Source: Clostridiales bacterium (GTDB taxonomy: Bacteria; Bacillota; Clostridia; Christensenellales; Borkfalkiaceae). Taken from it: 64,000 bases of DNA. Below are positions 36,706 through 47,542 of this stretch, piece by piece; position 1 is the first letter of the stretch; every line of letters starts with the position of its first letter. The notes below the pieces were generated by a model. The model was not told the DNA's origin, did not search any database, and was given only the letters and a program-made list of their open reading frames with translations. Location of the stretch: the NCBI GenBank assembly GCA_015055725.1, contig SVHO01000004.1, positions 1-64,000 of the forward strand, read 5' to 3'. A program made the position numbers and the translations under genes.

Positions 36706-38817
36706 CTAATATTTTACGCTATATAAAATGTCTTCATAGGTTGGGAAAGTCATAAACTTTTTGCCTATCAAAAGTTCCATCGAGTCTGCCATATCGCGAA
36801 GTTCTTGCATATCCGCAAGCAAAACTTTTTCACAATACTTTGCTTTTTCAAGATTAAGTGCATTTTGGTTATAACCATCAACGTCATCACAAAGCTTATC
36901 GAGCGCGACGGAAAATTTCTCCGAAAGTGAAGAAAGTTTTAAAAGCAATTTTTCTTCTAACGAGCGGGTTATCTTTCCAAACTCTTTTTTAAGTTTAAGT
37001 TCGTTAAGTAAAAATGCTTGGTAATCGATAACGACGGGGGTTATTTCCTTTCTTGCTATATCTATTGCCGTAAGGGCTTCGATATGCACGATATTTGAAT
37101 AATTTTCAAGCAATATTTCCATACGAGACTTAATCTCTTGCGCGGAAAGAACGCTATGCTTTTCGAATAGTTTAACGTTTTTATCGTCAGTATATAACGG
37201 AAGTGCGTCTATGGTAGATTTAAGGTTTAATAAACCGCGCTTTTCGGCTTCTTCTTCCCACTCTTTAGAATAGTTGTTTCCACTAAATATAATGCGCTTA
37301 TGTTCGGTTATAGTGCTTTTAATAAGTTTATCAAGTTCTGCATTAAAGTCCTCTGCCTTTTCTAGCCTATCGGCAAATTGACAAAGTTCTTCGGCAACGA
37401 TTGTGTTGATAATAAAGTTAGGGCAAGCAATGTTAGTTGAAGAGCCAACCATACGGAATTCAAACTTATTACCCGTAAAAGCAAACGGAGAAGTTCTATT
37501 TCTATCCGTCGAGTCCTTTGGTATAGGCGGTAAAACTGAAACGCCTATTTTAAGTTCGGTTTTTTCTTTCGCTAAGTATTCAGAGCCACTTTCAATGCAA
37601 TTTAATATAGCGTCTAATTCTTCGCCTAAATACATTGAAATTATTGCAGGCGGTGCTTCGTCAGCACCTAAACGGTGGTCGTTCCCTGCCGATGCAACGC
37701 TTATTCTAAGCAAATCTTGATATTCGTCAACAGCCTTGATAACGGCAACCAAGAAAAGTAAAAACTGCGCGTTTTTATTCGGCGTGTCCCCCGGTTCAAG
37801 CAAGTTTTCGCCTAAGTCGGTCGAAATAGACCAGTTATTATGCTTACCACTGCCGTTTACCGACGCGAAAGGTTTTTCGTGAAGCAAACACACCAAACCG
37901 TGCTTATTGGCAACGCTTTTCATAAGTTCCATAGTGATTTGGTTTTGGTCTGACGCGATATTCGTTGAAGTGAACACGGGCGCAAGTTCGTGCTGTGCGG
38001 GTGCAACTTCGTTATGCTTAGTTTTAGCGTAAACACCTAACTTCCAAAGTTCAGAGTCAAGTTCTTTCATAAACGCTGAAACCCTTGACTTTATCGCACC
38101 GTAATAGTGGTCTTCAAGTTCTTGACCTTTTGCTGGGCGCGCACCGAATAACGTTCTGCCACAATGCACTAAATCAAGCCTTTTTTCGTAAACGCTTTTA
38201 TCTATCAAAAAATATTCTTGTTCCGCACCAACCGTCGGCGTGACTTTTTTTACTTTTTTATTTCCAAACAACCTTAAAATGCGCAACGCTTGTTTATTAA
38301 ACGCATCCATTGAACGAAGAAGTGGGGTTTTTTTATCAAGTGCTTCCCCACCGTATGAACAAAACGCCGTTGGGATATATAGACTGCCGTCTTTAACGAA
38401 GGCGTAAGAAGTTGGGTCCCAAGCGGTATAACCGCGCGCTTCAAACGTTGCACGAAGTCCGCCCGACGGAAAACTTGAAGCGTCCGACTCGCCTTTAACA
38501 AGCGATTTTTCAGAAAACTTCATTATAACTTCACCGTCACCAAACGGTTCGATAAAACTATCGTGCTTTTCAGCAGTAATACCCGTCATAGGCTGAAACC
38601 AATGGGTAAAGTGCGTTGCGCCTTTTTCTATCGCCCAATCTTTCATAACAGAGGCAACAACCTTAGCGTAATCATGAGAAAGGGGCTTGCCTTCTTCTTT
38701 TGCACGGCGAACTGCGTCGTACGCTTCTTTTGGCAAGCGTTCTTTCATTATTTTATCGTTAAAAACCATCGTCCCGAAAAGTTCGGGTATTTCTCTTGCG
38801 TTCATAAATTCTCCCAT
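36706..38817 (-). CDS. glnN: Type III glutamine synthetase
   Basis: 703 aa; GAEQEYFLID, KTKHNEVAPAQHELAPVF, HEKPFASVNGSGKHNNWS, GNDHRLGADEAPPAI. Confidence 0.96.
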   Translation of the reverse strand: MGEFMNAREIPELFGTMVFNDKIMKERLPKEAYDAVRRAKEEGKPLSHDYAKVVASVMKDWAIEKGATHFTHWFQPMTGITAEKHDSFIEPFGDGEVIMKFSEKSLVKGESDASSFPSGGLRATFEARGYTAWDPTSYAFVKDGSLYIPTAFCSYGGEALDKKTPLLRSMDAFNKQALRILRLFGNKKVKKVTPTVGAEQEYFLIDKSVYEKRLDLVHCGRTLFGARPAKGQELEDHYYGAIKSRVSAFMKELDSELWKLGVYAKTKHNEVAPAQHELAPVFTSTNIASDQNQITMELMKSVANKHGLVCLLHEKPFASVNGSGKHNNWSISTDLGENLLEPGDTPNKNAQFLLFLVAVIKAVDEYQDLLRISVASAGNDHRLGADEAPPAIISMYLGEELDAILNCIESGSEYLAKEKTELKIGVSVLPPIPKDSTDRNRTSPFAFTGNKFEFRMVGSSTNIACPNFIINTIVAEELCQFADRLEKAEDFNAELDKLIKSTITEHKRIIFSGNNYSKEWEEEAEKRGLLNLKSTIDALPLYTDDKNVKLFEKHSVLSAQEIKSRMEILLENYSNIVHIEALTAIDIARKEITPVVIDYQAFLLNELKLKKEFGKITRSLEEKLLLKLSSLSEKFSVALDKLCDDVDGYNQNALNLEKAKYCEKVLLADMQELRDMADSMELLIGKKFMTFPTYEDILYSVKY

Positions 38818-38848
38818 AAAACGCCAAATTCAAAGTTTAATATTTAGA

Positions 38849-38877
38849 ATTATATATTAACTGTGTTCTTTTGTCAA
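38849..38877 (-). promoter_or_regulatory. Consensus sigma70 promoter for glnN
   Basis: Minus strand TTGACA-17 nt-TATAAT. Confidence 0.82.
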
Positions 38878-38900
38878 TCAATTGATAAAAAGCCGTTTAT

Positions 38901-40031
38901 TTAATTTATTTTTAGCGCTCTTAAAATATTATCCATAGCAAAAGCCAAATTCTCGGCGCTAAAATCTCTGCTAACAGAAAAATCTTGTGGAAGCCTATTG
39001 ATAGAAAATATAGCCGAAACGCCTTGATTATAAGCCTCTTTCATATCCCCTTCAGCACCGCCAACAACGGCGATAACCGGCACGTTTTGAAGTTTTGCGC
39101 GCCTTGAAACGCCTATAACCACCTTACCGCGTAAACTTTGCCCGTCTATTTTTCCTTCGCCCGTAAAAATCACGTTCGCATCTTTGATAACTCTATCAAA
39201 CCCAACCGTTTCAAGCACGGTGTCAATCCCCATTTTAAGCGTTGAATTGAAAAACGCCACCATACCTGCACCCATTGCGCCGGCAGCACCGCCACCTGCC
39301 AAGTCATCTAACTTTATGCCCTTGCATTTATCAACGGTTGCGCATACGTGCTTAACACCGTCGTCAAGAAAGTTAACCGCCTTTTCGTCAGCACCCTTTT
39401 GCGGTGCAAATATTCTTGACGCGCCGTTTTCACCATAAGGTGGATTGTCAATATCGCACATAGTGACTATTTCAACGCCCTTAAAGTTGTGCTCTAATAA
39501 AGTGGTATCAATTGCGCATACGTCTTTAAGAGTTTCGCCAACAGGGATAAATTCTTTGCCGTTTTTATCAAAAAACTTTGCTCCACAAGCACACGCACAG
39601 CCACAACCAAAATCGTTAGTACAAGAACCGCCAAGCCCCATTATAATCTTATTAACACCCTTCTTAACCGCGTCAAGCATAAGTTCCCCAACGCCATACG
39701 TTGTTGTTTTTAATGGATTTTTGTTATTTTCAACTAATGGCAAACCCGCAACCGAAGCCATTTCAATAACCGCAGTTTTTCCGCCGTCGATAATCCCGTA
39801 AAAGCCCGTCATTTTTTCAAAATACGGTCCGTTGCACTCAATTTGAATTTTTTGTCCGCCAAGCGCGGTTAAAAAGCATTCTACGCTCCCTTCCCCACCG
39901 TCCGCAACGGGAATACTAACCACGTTTGCCAAAGGATATATTTCTTTAATTTTGTTTTGCATTATTTCGCAAATTTGTTTTGATGAAAGTGTTCCTTTAA
40001 ACGAATCTGGTATAAGAACGAATTTTCTCAT
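38901..40031 (-). CDS. glxK: Glycerate kinase (GlxK type)
   Basis: 376 aa; VLIPDSFKGTLSSKQICEIM, VADGGEGSVECF, GLGGSCTNDFGCG, TGEGKIDGQSLRGK. Confidence 0.93.
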   Translation of the reverse strand: MRKFVLIPDSFKGTLSSKQICEIMQNKIKEIYPLANVVSIPVADGGEGSVECFLTALGGQKIQIECNGPYFEKMTGFYGIIDGGKTAVIEMASVAGLPLVENNKNPLKTTTYGVGELMLDAVKKGVNKIIMGLGGSCTNDFGCGCACACGAKFFDKNGKEFIPVGETLKDVCAIDTTLLEHNFKGVEIVTMCDIDNPPYGENGASRIFAPQKGADEKAVNFLDDGVKHVCATVDKCKGIKLDDLAGGGAAGAMGAGMVAFFNSTLKMGIDTVLETVGFDRVIKDANVIFTGEGKIDGQSLRGKVVIGVSRRAKLQNVPVIAVVGGAEGDMKEAYNQGVSAIFSINRLPQDFSVSRDFSAENLAFAMDNILRALKIN

Positions 40032-41098
40032 ATAAACCTCTTGTCAATTCTACTAAATTCTTTATAAATTCTCTTTGCCATCCTGTAAAACCCTAAATCG
40101 TTTGGGTGACAACCGTCAACCGTGCAATTTTCACGGTCGTTTTTTCCAAACAACTGCTTGCCAGAGATAAAGTAAACGTTTTTATCGCCACTTTTTTTTG
40201 CCATTACGTAAGTTTCTTTAACAACCTTTAACCTTTCAATATTCAACTTTTCACCTTCAATATTAGGTCTTGAAAGGATAAGTATCGGCGTTGTTGGATT
40301 TGACTTTCTATATTTTAAATAAGTTGCATAATGAGTATTTTTTAGGTATTCAACCGAAGGGGCATTATGGTCGTAATCAAGCACGAAAAGCGAAACGTCT
40401 AACCCGCACAAATAGTCAACCATAATATCTTCAGCCCTACAACCGCCAGAAAAACCCAAATTTATAAAATCTACGTTGTTCCATTTAGAAATTAACGCCT
40501 GATACGCCCCATCCGTTCTTGATGCGCAACCACCTTGCGTAATAGATGAGCCGTAATATAAAACAGGTTTAATATCACGATATTTTTTTCCGTTTTCAAC
40601 CGTTGCAGTGGCATCTAACAAAATTTTCAAACTATCGACAGAATTGTATAACGGAAAATATAAAATATATTCTTTCATTACACCGCCGTTAACCTTAACC
40701 GATTGCGTAAACCCTTTTTCTTCTTCAAAATTAGGTCTAAAACAATTAACGTATTTAAACCCTTTATCCGTGACTTCTAAAAGCATAAAACCGTTGCAAC
40801 CAGTGTAAGGCATATGCGTCATATGAGCAAGAAAAGGATACGTCACCTGCAAACCAATAGTATTGGAATCAGTTGCAAAGCGCAATCTTCCCCCCGCCGT
40901 GTTGGTTGATAACACGGATAAATTATATGAAATATTATCTGCAATCTCTTTGGGAATACGGCGAAAACGTTTTTCATCTTCTTGATAATAAACGCCATAT
41001 AAATCAAATTTTTCATGCGGAATAGTGTAAACAGCTTTTTCCGTTTGGTCGCCGTCATTAACGACCGCAAAATTTTTATCAATTTTATCTATTTGCAT
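40028..41098 (-). CDS. SGNH/GDSL-type hydrolase
   Basis: 356 aa; YYGSSITQGGCASR, INLGFSGGCRAED, C-terminal DGCHPNDLGF. Confidence 0.88.
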   Translation of the reverse strand: MQIDKIDKNFAVVNDGDQTEKAVYTIPHEKFDLYGVYYQEDEKRFRRIPKEIADNISYNLSVLSTNTAGGRLRFATDSNTIGLQVTYPFLAHMTHMPYTGCNGFMLLEVTDKGFKYVNCFRPNFEEEKGFTQSVKVNGGVMKEYILYFPLYNSVDSLKILLDATATVENGKKYRDIKPVLYYGSSITQGGCASRTDGAYQALISKWNNVDFINLGFSGGCRAEDIMVDYLCGLDVSLFVLDYDHNAPSVEYLKNTHYATYLKYRKSNPTTPILILSRPNIEGEKLNIERLKVVKETYVMAKKSGDKNVYFISGKQLFGKNDRENCTVDGCHPNDLGFYRMAKRIYKEFSRIDKRFI

Positions 41099-41186
41099 AA
41101 AATCCCCCTTGATTTTTTTGATTTAATTTTCCTTGAATTTATATAAAAAATGTGTTAAAATAAATAAAAAAAAGGAAAATTTTAAT

Positions 41187-41636
41187 ATGATAATAGACAC
41201 ACTTAAAAACGTTAAAAAATACGTCAAAAACCAAAACCTTGCAACTGCAATAACAGGTTTCTTAAGTCAAGCAGAAGATAAAGCCGTTGGCAAATACGAT
41301 ATTTACGGTGGAACTTTTGCTAAAGTTCAAGAATACACCACAAAATTGATTGAAGACGTTAAGTTGGAAGCGCACGTAAACTATCTTGATTTGCAATATA
41401 TCCACAGCGGGAAAGAAATAGTTATCACCAGAGAAAAGGGTGACGATAAACCCGTTGTAGAATATAACGAACAAAAAGACGTTGCTTTTTATTTACCCGA
41501 AAACTTTGAAAGTTCAAAGTTAAACCAAGGCAGTTTTGCACTTATATTCCCAAACGATTTACATCAATGTATTGCAGACGGACAGCCCATAAACATTAAA
41601 AAAGTGGTTGTAAAGATTCCTGTTAGTGAGTTTTAA
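41187..41636 (+). CDS. YhcH/YjgK/YiaL family protein
   Basis: MIIDTLKNVKKYV.., HVNYLDLQYIHSGKE, FALIFPNDLHQC..IKKVVVKIPV. Confidence 0.88.
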   Translation: MIIDTLKNVKKYVKNQNLATAITGFLSQAEDKAVGKYDIYGGTFAKVQEYTTKLIEDVKLEAHVNYLDLQYIHSGKEIVITREKGDDKPVVEYNEQKDVAFYLPENFESSKLNQGSFALIFPNDLHQCIADGQPINIKKVVVKIPVSEF

Positions 41637-41657
41637 TTAACGTTAACTTTATACAAC

Positions 41658-41695
41658 ATATCCCGCAATTTAGGAAATTGCGGGATATTTTCATT
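41658..41695. terminator. Bidirectional terminator between YhcH-family gene and rny
   Basis: Perfect 14-bp stem ATATCCCGCAATTT-agg-AAATTGCGGGATAT then TTTT. Confidence 0.88.
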
Positions 41696-43315
41696 TTATT
41701 TTGCAAACTCAGTCGCGCGCCATTCTCTAATAACGTTAACCTTGATTTGACCGGGATATTCCATTTCTTGTTCAATTTTTTTAGCAATTTCTTTTGCCAA
41801 GAACAAGGTTTGCGCATCGTTGACTTGTTCGGGTTTAACCATAACGCGCACTTCTCTACCTGCTTGGATTGCATAGCATTTTTCAACGCCTTTAAATCCG
41901 CTTGAAATTTCTTCAAGTTTTTGCAATCTCTTAATGTAGTTGGTTGTGGTTTCACGCCTTGCGCCAGGTCTTGCGCCTGAGATAGCGTCCGCCGCTTGAA
42001 CTAAAATCGCTTCAATAGTTTTAGGTTCAACGTCACCGTGGTGCGCCATAATAGCGTTGATAACGTTATTATTTTCCCTATATTTTTTAGCAAGGTCTCC
42101 ACCGATTTGCATGTGCGTTCCTTCAATTTCAAAGTCAACTGCTTTGCCAAGGTCGTGAAGTAAGCCTGCGCGTTTTGCAAGCGCTTCGTCAACGCCGAGT
42201 TCAGACGCCATAACACCTGCTAAGTGTGCAACTTCAATAGAGTGCTTTAACACGTTTTGACCATAACTCGTGCGGAATTTAAGTCTACCCAAAAGTTTAA
42301 CGATTTCTGGGTGCAAGCCGAAAATCTTGCATTCATACATTGCGGCTTCGCCCGCTTCTTTAATTTGTTGGTCAAGTTCTTTTTTAACTTTTTCAACCGT
42401 TTCTTCAATCCTTGCGGGGTGAATTCTTCCATCTTGAATAAGTTTTTCAAGCGCAATTCTTGCAACTTCCCTTCTAACGGGGTCAAACCCTGAAACGATA
42501 ACCACTTCAGGCGTATCGTCAATTATAAGTTCAATGCCCGTTGCGTTTTCAAGCGTTCTAATATTTCTACCTTCACGCCCGATAATTCTCGCTTTCATAT
42601 CGTCACTAGGAAGTGGAACGACTGAAACGGTGATTTCAGTTGCTTGTTCGGTTGAACACTTTTGTATAGCAAGGCTAACGATTTCTTTTGCCTTTCTTTC
42701 GCCGTTTTCTTTGGCTTCTGCTTCAATGTTCTTAACCATACCGGCAGCATCACGCTTAGCTTCGTCAGTTATAGAAAGAATAAGTTGTTGCTTTGCTTCT
42801 TCCCTGCTCATTTGGGAAATTTTTTCAAACTCTTGAACCATTTTGTCGTGTTGAACGGCAATGTCTTCAAGTTTTTTGTCAAGTTCCCCTTCTTTTGCCT
42901 TTAATGCGTTTTGTTGCCTTGTTGTTTCTTCGTTTCGTTTTAAAAGATTTTCTTCTTTCCTTTCCAAAGTTTCTTCTTTTTGGTTAAGCCTGTTTTCCAA
43001 TCTTTGAAGTTCTGCGCGTTTTTCTTTTGATTCGCGTTCAAACTCATTACGAAGTTTAATTTCCTGTTCTTTTGCTTCTAAAATAGCCTCTTTTTTAATA
43101 GCTTTGCTTTCTTCCCTAACGTCGTCAAGCATTCTATTGCGTTGAGCGTCAATATTTCCTTGTTCTTTTTCAAACTTTTTGGTAACGCTTTTTTCTCTCA
43201 AAAAGCCCGATAAAAACCACGCAACAACTGCCAAAACTGCTACGACGGCAACAATAATCCAAGGCAGAGCGCCGTCGTTTGCCAAGAACAGGGAGCCGTA
43301 GTTAAAATTCTGCAT
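41696..43315 (-). CDS. rny: Ribonuclease Y
   Basis: 539 aa; N-terminal TM, coiled coil, KH ([26 protein letters not shown]), HD ([11 protein letters not shown]). Confidence 0.98.
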   Translation of the reverse strand: MQNFNYGSLFLANDGALPWIIVAVVAVLAVVAWFLSGFLREKSVTKKFEKEQGNIDAQRNRMLDDVREESKAIKKEAILEAKEQEIKLRNEFERESKEKRAELQRLENRLNQKEETLERKEENLLKRNEETTRQQNALKAKEGELDKKLEDIAVQHDKMVQEFEKISQMSREEAKQQLILSITDEAKRDAAGMVKNIEAEAKENGERKAKEIVSLAIQKCSTEQATEITVSVVPLPSDDMKARIIGREGRNIRTLENATGIELIIDDTPEVVIVSGFDPVRREVARIALEKLIQDGRIHPARIEETVEKVKKELDQQIKEAGEAAMYECKIFGLHPEIVKLLGRLKFRTSYGQNVLKHSIEVAHLAGVMASELGVDEALAKRAGLLHDLGKAVDFEIEGTHMQIGGDLAKKYRENNNVINAIMAHHGDVEPKTIEAILVQAADAISGARPGARRETTTNYIKRLQKLEEISSGFKGVEKCYAIQAGREVRVMVKPEQVNDAQTLFLAKEIAKKIEQEMEYPGQIKVNVIREWRATEFAK

Positions 43316-43415
43316 AATAATATGCCCTCCTGTTTTTTATTTTTACGCGCGCACACTTGCGCGCATATTTTCTATATTTATTTTACAATAATTTTAATTA
43401 AATGTCAAAGAATAA

Positions 43416-44420
43416 TTACTCTTCTTTTCCCTTATTGTTAAATGCTTGCAAAATTTTTTGTTCAACTTCTTTTGCAATTTCGGGATTATTTTCAAAATAG
43501 TCAACAGCCTTTTCTCTACCTTGAGCGATTTTTTCGCCTTCATAAGAGAACCAAGACCCGCTTTTTTGAATAATATCGTATTGCAAGCCAAGGTCAATTA
43601 AACAACTGCCCTTTGATATTCCTTTTCCAAAAATAATATCAAATTCCGCCGTTTTAAAGGGTGGCGAAACTTTATTTTTAACGATTTTTGCTTTAGTATG
43701 GTTGCCGTAAGCACCGTTGCTATCTTTAAGCGCGTCTGCCTTACGCACGTCAATACGAACGCTCGCATAGAATTTGAGCGCTTTACCGCCCGCCGTCACT
43801 TCGGGATTACCAAACATAACGCCAACCTTTTCACGAAGTTGGTTGATAAATATAATACAAGTTTTGCTCTTGTTGGTTATTGCCGTAAGTTTACGGAGTG
43901 CTTGGCTCATAAGTCTTGCTTGTAAACCAACGTGAGAATCACCCATATCCCCTTCGATTTCCGCCTTAGGCGTAAGCGCGGCAACGGAGTCAACTACGAT
44001 AATATCAACCGCCTTACTGTTAACGAGCGACGCAGTTATATCAAGAGCTTGTTCACCCGTGTCTGGTTGTGAAACGTAAAGTTCATCAAGATTAACGCCG
44101 AGCGCCTTTGCATAAACGGGGTCAAGTGCGTGTTCTGCATCAACGAAAGCCGCAATTCCGCCCGCCTTTTGTGTTTCTGCAATACAGTGAAGCGCAACCG
44201 TGGTTTTACCTGAAGATTCAGGCCCGTAAATTTCAATTATTCTACCACGTGGAAGACCGCCCACGCCGATTGCAAGGTCAAGCGACAAACAGCCGGTTGG
44301 CAAAACTTCGATAGAAGTGTCCCCAGCAGATTGCCCTAAACGCATAATTGCGCCCTTACCATATTGTTTTTCAATTTGCGCCATCACACCGTCAAGCGCT
44401 TTAATTTTTGCTTCATCCAT
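43416..44420 (-). CDS. recA: Recombinase A
   Basis: 334 aa; [55 protein letters not shown]. Confidence 0.99.
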   Translation of the reverse strand: MDEAKIKALDGVMAQIEKQYGKGAIMRLGQSAGDTSIEVLPTGCLSLDLAIGVGGLPRGRIIEIYGPESSGKTTVALHCIAETQKAGGIAAFVDAEHALDPVYAKALGVNLDELYVSQPDTGEQALDITASLVNSKAVDIIVVDSVAALTPKAEIEGDMGDSHVGLQARLMSQALRKLTAITNKSKTCIIFINQLREKVGVMFGNPEVTAGGKALKFYASVRIDVRKADALKDSNGAYGNHTKAKIVKNKVSPPFKTAEFDIIFGKGISKGSCLIDLGLQYDIIQKSGSWFSYEGEKIAQGREKAVDYFENNPEIAKEVEQKILQAFNNKGKEE

Positions 44421-44432
44421 AATGTTTTTCCT

Positions 44433-45638
44433 TTATAATTTTTTTAATATTTTCATTGCCAGAAACAGCGCGGTATTCTTAGCCGTTTCCGTAATTTGTT
44501 CTCTATTTCCCGAAAGATTTAGTTTATAGGTGTAAATTCCGTTTTTCGTGCCGACGCCGATATAACAAAGTCCAACTGGTTTTTTTGTGTCGTCACTCTT
44601 AGGGCCTGCTATTCCCGTAGTTGAAATTGCTATATCGCAATCACCTTTACGCAACAACCCCGCACACATTTGATAAGCCACGACGGAACTAACCGCCCCG
44701 TGTTTTTCTAAATCTTCTTGCCTAACGCCCAAGCGTTTAACTTTGCTTTGATTTGAATAACTAACTATTCCTTCATTTACAAAAGCAGACGCGCCAGAAT
44801 TTTTGATAACTTCTGAAACAACCCTGCCACCCGTAAAAGATTCGGCAACCGAAAGTTTGAGATTTTTAAGTTTTAACGCGTCAAAAAACCTTTGCCCTAA
44901 CGAAGTGTCAAACTCCGCGTAAATATCTTCTTTAAGTTTATCAACAATAAACCTAATTGCGTTTGCTCGCTCGGTCTCTTCAACTTCACTTGTAAAAGAC
45001 AATGTGACCGTCACGTCTCCATTTTTAGCGTATACACCGCAAGAAAGCCCGTTATAAAACGTTTCGGCTTTGGATAAAACGTCGTCAAGAGCGGGGATAT
45101 CACCAAAATACTTTAAAATAAGTTTGTTGTTTTTAACACCGAATTTATTTTCAAGATAAGGCAAAACGTATTTTTCGCACATAGGCTTTAAGCTTTGCTC
45201 GTCAGTCGGCAAAACGACGACCGTAAATTCACTAACGTCAACTATAAACCCTTGAAATGCGCCTTTAAGGTTGGGAACGACGGTTGCCTCTAAAGGCATC
45301 AAGGCGTAATCCAAAGAATATTCAACCCCGTCGTTTTTGCTAACCGCATCCAAAAATATGCGCGCGTTTTCGTTTTCAGAAAGAACGGTGTCAAGATTTT
45401 GAGCAATTATTCCTTTTAAGTCAAAAAAAACTTCGTCCGCCCCGATAACAATCAAATTATCAACCGTGTCTTTATAATCTTCAATGCGTTTTAAAAAGGC
45501 GTGACCATCGGTATTAGATAAAACGTCAACCGTGACGACTTCTATACCGCTACTCGTAAAATCATTAACGATTTTTCCATAATATTCGCCGTCAAACTCG
45601 CGTTCAACCGCCCTAAAAAACACAAACGCAGTTTTCAT
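44433..45638 (-). CDS. cinA: CinA family protein (C-terminal amidohydrolase domain clear; N-terminal MoCF domain divergent)
   Basis: C-terminal LSVAESFTGGRVVSEVIKNSGASAFVNEGIVSYSNQSK..STTGIAGP; gene order pgsA-cinA-recA. Confidence 0.88.
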   Translation of the reverse strand: MKTAFVFFRAVEREFDGEYYGKIVNDFTSSGIEVVTVDVLSNTDGHAFLKRIEDYKDTVDNLIVIGADEVFFDLKGIIAQNLDTVLSENENARIFLDAVSKNDGVEYSLDYALMPLEATVVPNLKGAFQGFIVDVSEFTVVVLPTDEQSLKPMCEKYVLPYLENKFGVKNNKLILKYFGDIPALDDVLSKAETFYNGLSCGVYAKNGDVTVTLSFTSEVEETERANAIRFIVDKLKEDIYAEFDTSLGQRFFDALKLKNLKLSVAESFTGGRVVSEVIKNSGASAFVNEGIVSYSNQSKVKRLGVRQEDLEKHGAVSSVVAYQMCAGLLRKGDCDIAISTTGIAGPKSDDTKKPVGLCYIGVGTKNGIYTYKLNLSGNREQITETAKNTALFLAMKILKKL

Positions 45639-45641
45639 AAA

Positions 45642-46214
45642 TTATTTGTTTGATAAAACCTTTCTATTTTTAACGATACATTCCGTTCCCGAAACGATTG
45701 TTAAAAGCGTTGCTATTCCTAAAAGAACTAACCCGACTATATTGATAACCGAATAAGTTTCGGGCATAAATTGCGCGCCGACTAACAACACGAAAATTGC
45801 AACGTCTTGAAACAACGTTTTAATTTTACCGGACTTATCCGCTGCAATAACCGCACCCTTAGACGCAGCAACCATTCTAAATCCGCTAACAACTAATTCA
45901 CGCGCTAAAATGATGGCAACTGCAATAGACGCGTATGCAGGCAATACTAGAACGTTGCCCACAGGCACCAACATAACGATAAGTGCGGTTGAAACCAACA
46001 CTTTATCAGCAATCGGGTCTAAAAATTTGCCTAAATCCGTCACTAACGAATATTTTCTTGCAATATATCCGTCCAAAAAATCGGTAAACGCCGCAAGTGC
46101 GAATATAACCGCCGAAATAACGAAGTTAAAAGGTATTTCAGGGATAAAATACACGGCAACGAATAAGGGTATCATAATCAATCTTAAAACTGTCAATTTT
46201 GTTGGTAAATTCAT
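45642..46214 (-). CDS. pgsA: CDP-diacylglycerol-glycerol-3-phosphate 3-phosphatidyltransferase
   Basis: 190 aa; TDFLDGYIARKYSLVTDLGKFLDPIADKVL. Confidence 0.96.
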   Translation of the reverse strand: MNLPTKLTVLRLIMIPLFVAVYFIPEIPFNFVISAVIFALAAFTDFLDGYIARKYSLVTDLGKFLDPIADKVLVSTALIVMLVPVGNVLVLPAYASIAVAIILARELVVSGFRMVAASKGAVIAADKSGKIKTLFQDVAIFVLLVGAQFMPETYSVINIVGLVLLGIATLLTIVSGTECIVKNRKVLSNK

Positions 46215-47527
46215 AATCTATCTCCATATAGGTCGTAGCCCGTGGCTTTTGTAATTTTAATGTCGTAATACTTTCCGTATTCAACTTCATCACGAGAGAA
46301 AAAGTAAACTTTTCCGTCAACGCTGGGCGCGTTAAAATACGCTCTGCCGTAATAAACGAGTTCGTTTTGGTCAAACCCCTCGGCTAAAACTCGAATCGTT
46401 TTCCCTAAGAACTCTTTTAAATTTTCTTTAACAACTTTCTTTTGAACCGAATAAAGTTTTCTATATCTTTTATCTTTGGTGGTTTCGTCAATTTGTCCGT
46501 CAAGTCTAAAAGCAGGCGTTCCTTCTTCTCTGCTATACTTAAAAAAACCTGCGTTAAATAGGCGCGCTTTTTGTAAAAATTCAACTAAATTAGAAAACGC
46601 CGTTTCACTTTCTTGTGGGAAACCCGTTATAAAAGTTGAACGAATTGCAATACCGGGGATTTCTTTTTTAAGCCTTTCAATAAGATTTAAATAACTTTGC
46701 CCCGTGCCCTTTCGGTTCATAAGTTTAAGCACTTTATCATCTGCATGTTGAAGTGGAATGTCTATGTATTTGATAACTTTATCGTTAGTTTTAATTTCTT
46801 CAATCAGTTGGTCTGAAACGTTTTCGGGATAACAATAAAGTAGCCTTATGCTTTTAACGTTATTTAACGCTGAAATTTTCCTAATCAAATTAACTAAAGT
46901 TAACGGTGGCGTTAAGTCTTGCCCGTATTTTGCCGTGTCTTGCGCAACCAAAATAAGTTCGTTAACAGCCCCTAACCCTTTGGCTTCTTCAATAAGGTCA
47001 TCTATATTAACAGAGCGATACTTTCCCCTTATATAAGGGATAAGACAATAAGTGCAATGGTTTGAACAACCGTCCGCCACTTTAAGATAAGCATATCCGT
47101 CCGTGGTTAAAACGCGCGCTTTACCGCACTCCCCTTTAACTTCGCCAACGGCGTTAACCCTAACGCCTGTGCATACTTTATCGATAACTTCTAAAATCTT
47201 ATCGTAGTCTGATACGCCCATAAACGCATCAACTTCAACTAACTCGTCAAACAGTTCGTTTATAAATTTTTGCGGTAAACAACCCGTCACGATTATTTTC
47301 TCTGCGCTACCGCTTTTTTTATATTCGTATGCGCTGAAAATCTCGTCAATCGCTTCTTCTCTCGAACTTGATAAAAATGCGCACGTGTTGATTATGATAA
47401 TTTGTGCGTTTTCGATATCGCTCGTTAGTATATGTTTTTTTTCAATAAGCGCAAGCATCTTTTCGGTATCCACACGGTTTTTATCACAACCTAACGACAC
47501 CACGCCCACGCGCATTTTATCCGCCAT
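46211..47527 (-). CDS. rimO: Ribosomal protein S12 methylthiotransferase
   Basis: 438 aa; VVSLGCDKNRVDTEKML, VADGCSNHCTYCLIPYIRGKYRS, TFITGFPQE. Confidence 0.96.
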   Translation of the reverse strand: MADKMRVGVVSLGCDKNRVDTEKMLALIEKKHILTSDIENAQIIIINTCAFLSSSREEAIDEIFSAYEYKKSGSAEKIIVTGCLPQKFINELFDELVEVDAFMGVSDYDKILEVIDKVCTGVRVNAVGEVKGECGKARVLTTDGYAYLKVADGCSNHCTYCLIPYIRGKYRSVNIDDLIEEAKGLGAVNELILVAQDTAKYGQDLTPPLTLVNLIRKISALNNVKSIRLLYCYPENVSDQLIEEIKTNDKVIKYIDIPLQHADDKVLKLMNRKGTGQSYLNLIERLKKEIPGIAIRSTFITGFPQESETAFSNLVEFLQKARLFNAGFFKYSREEGTPAFRLDGQIDETTKDKRYRKLYSVQKKVVKENLKEFLGKTIRVLAEGFDQNELVYYGRAYFNAPSVDGKVYFFSRDEVEYGKYYDIKITKATGYDLYGDRL

Positions 47528-47542
47528 AAAAATCCTTAACCG

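Noticed and set aside
43340-43370. Terminator between recA and rny
   Set aside because: GCGCGC-rich inverted repeat is present, but the T-rich tail is on the plus strand, so it is unlikely to terminate recA transcription; too weak to call.
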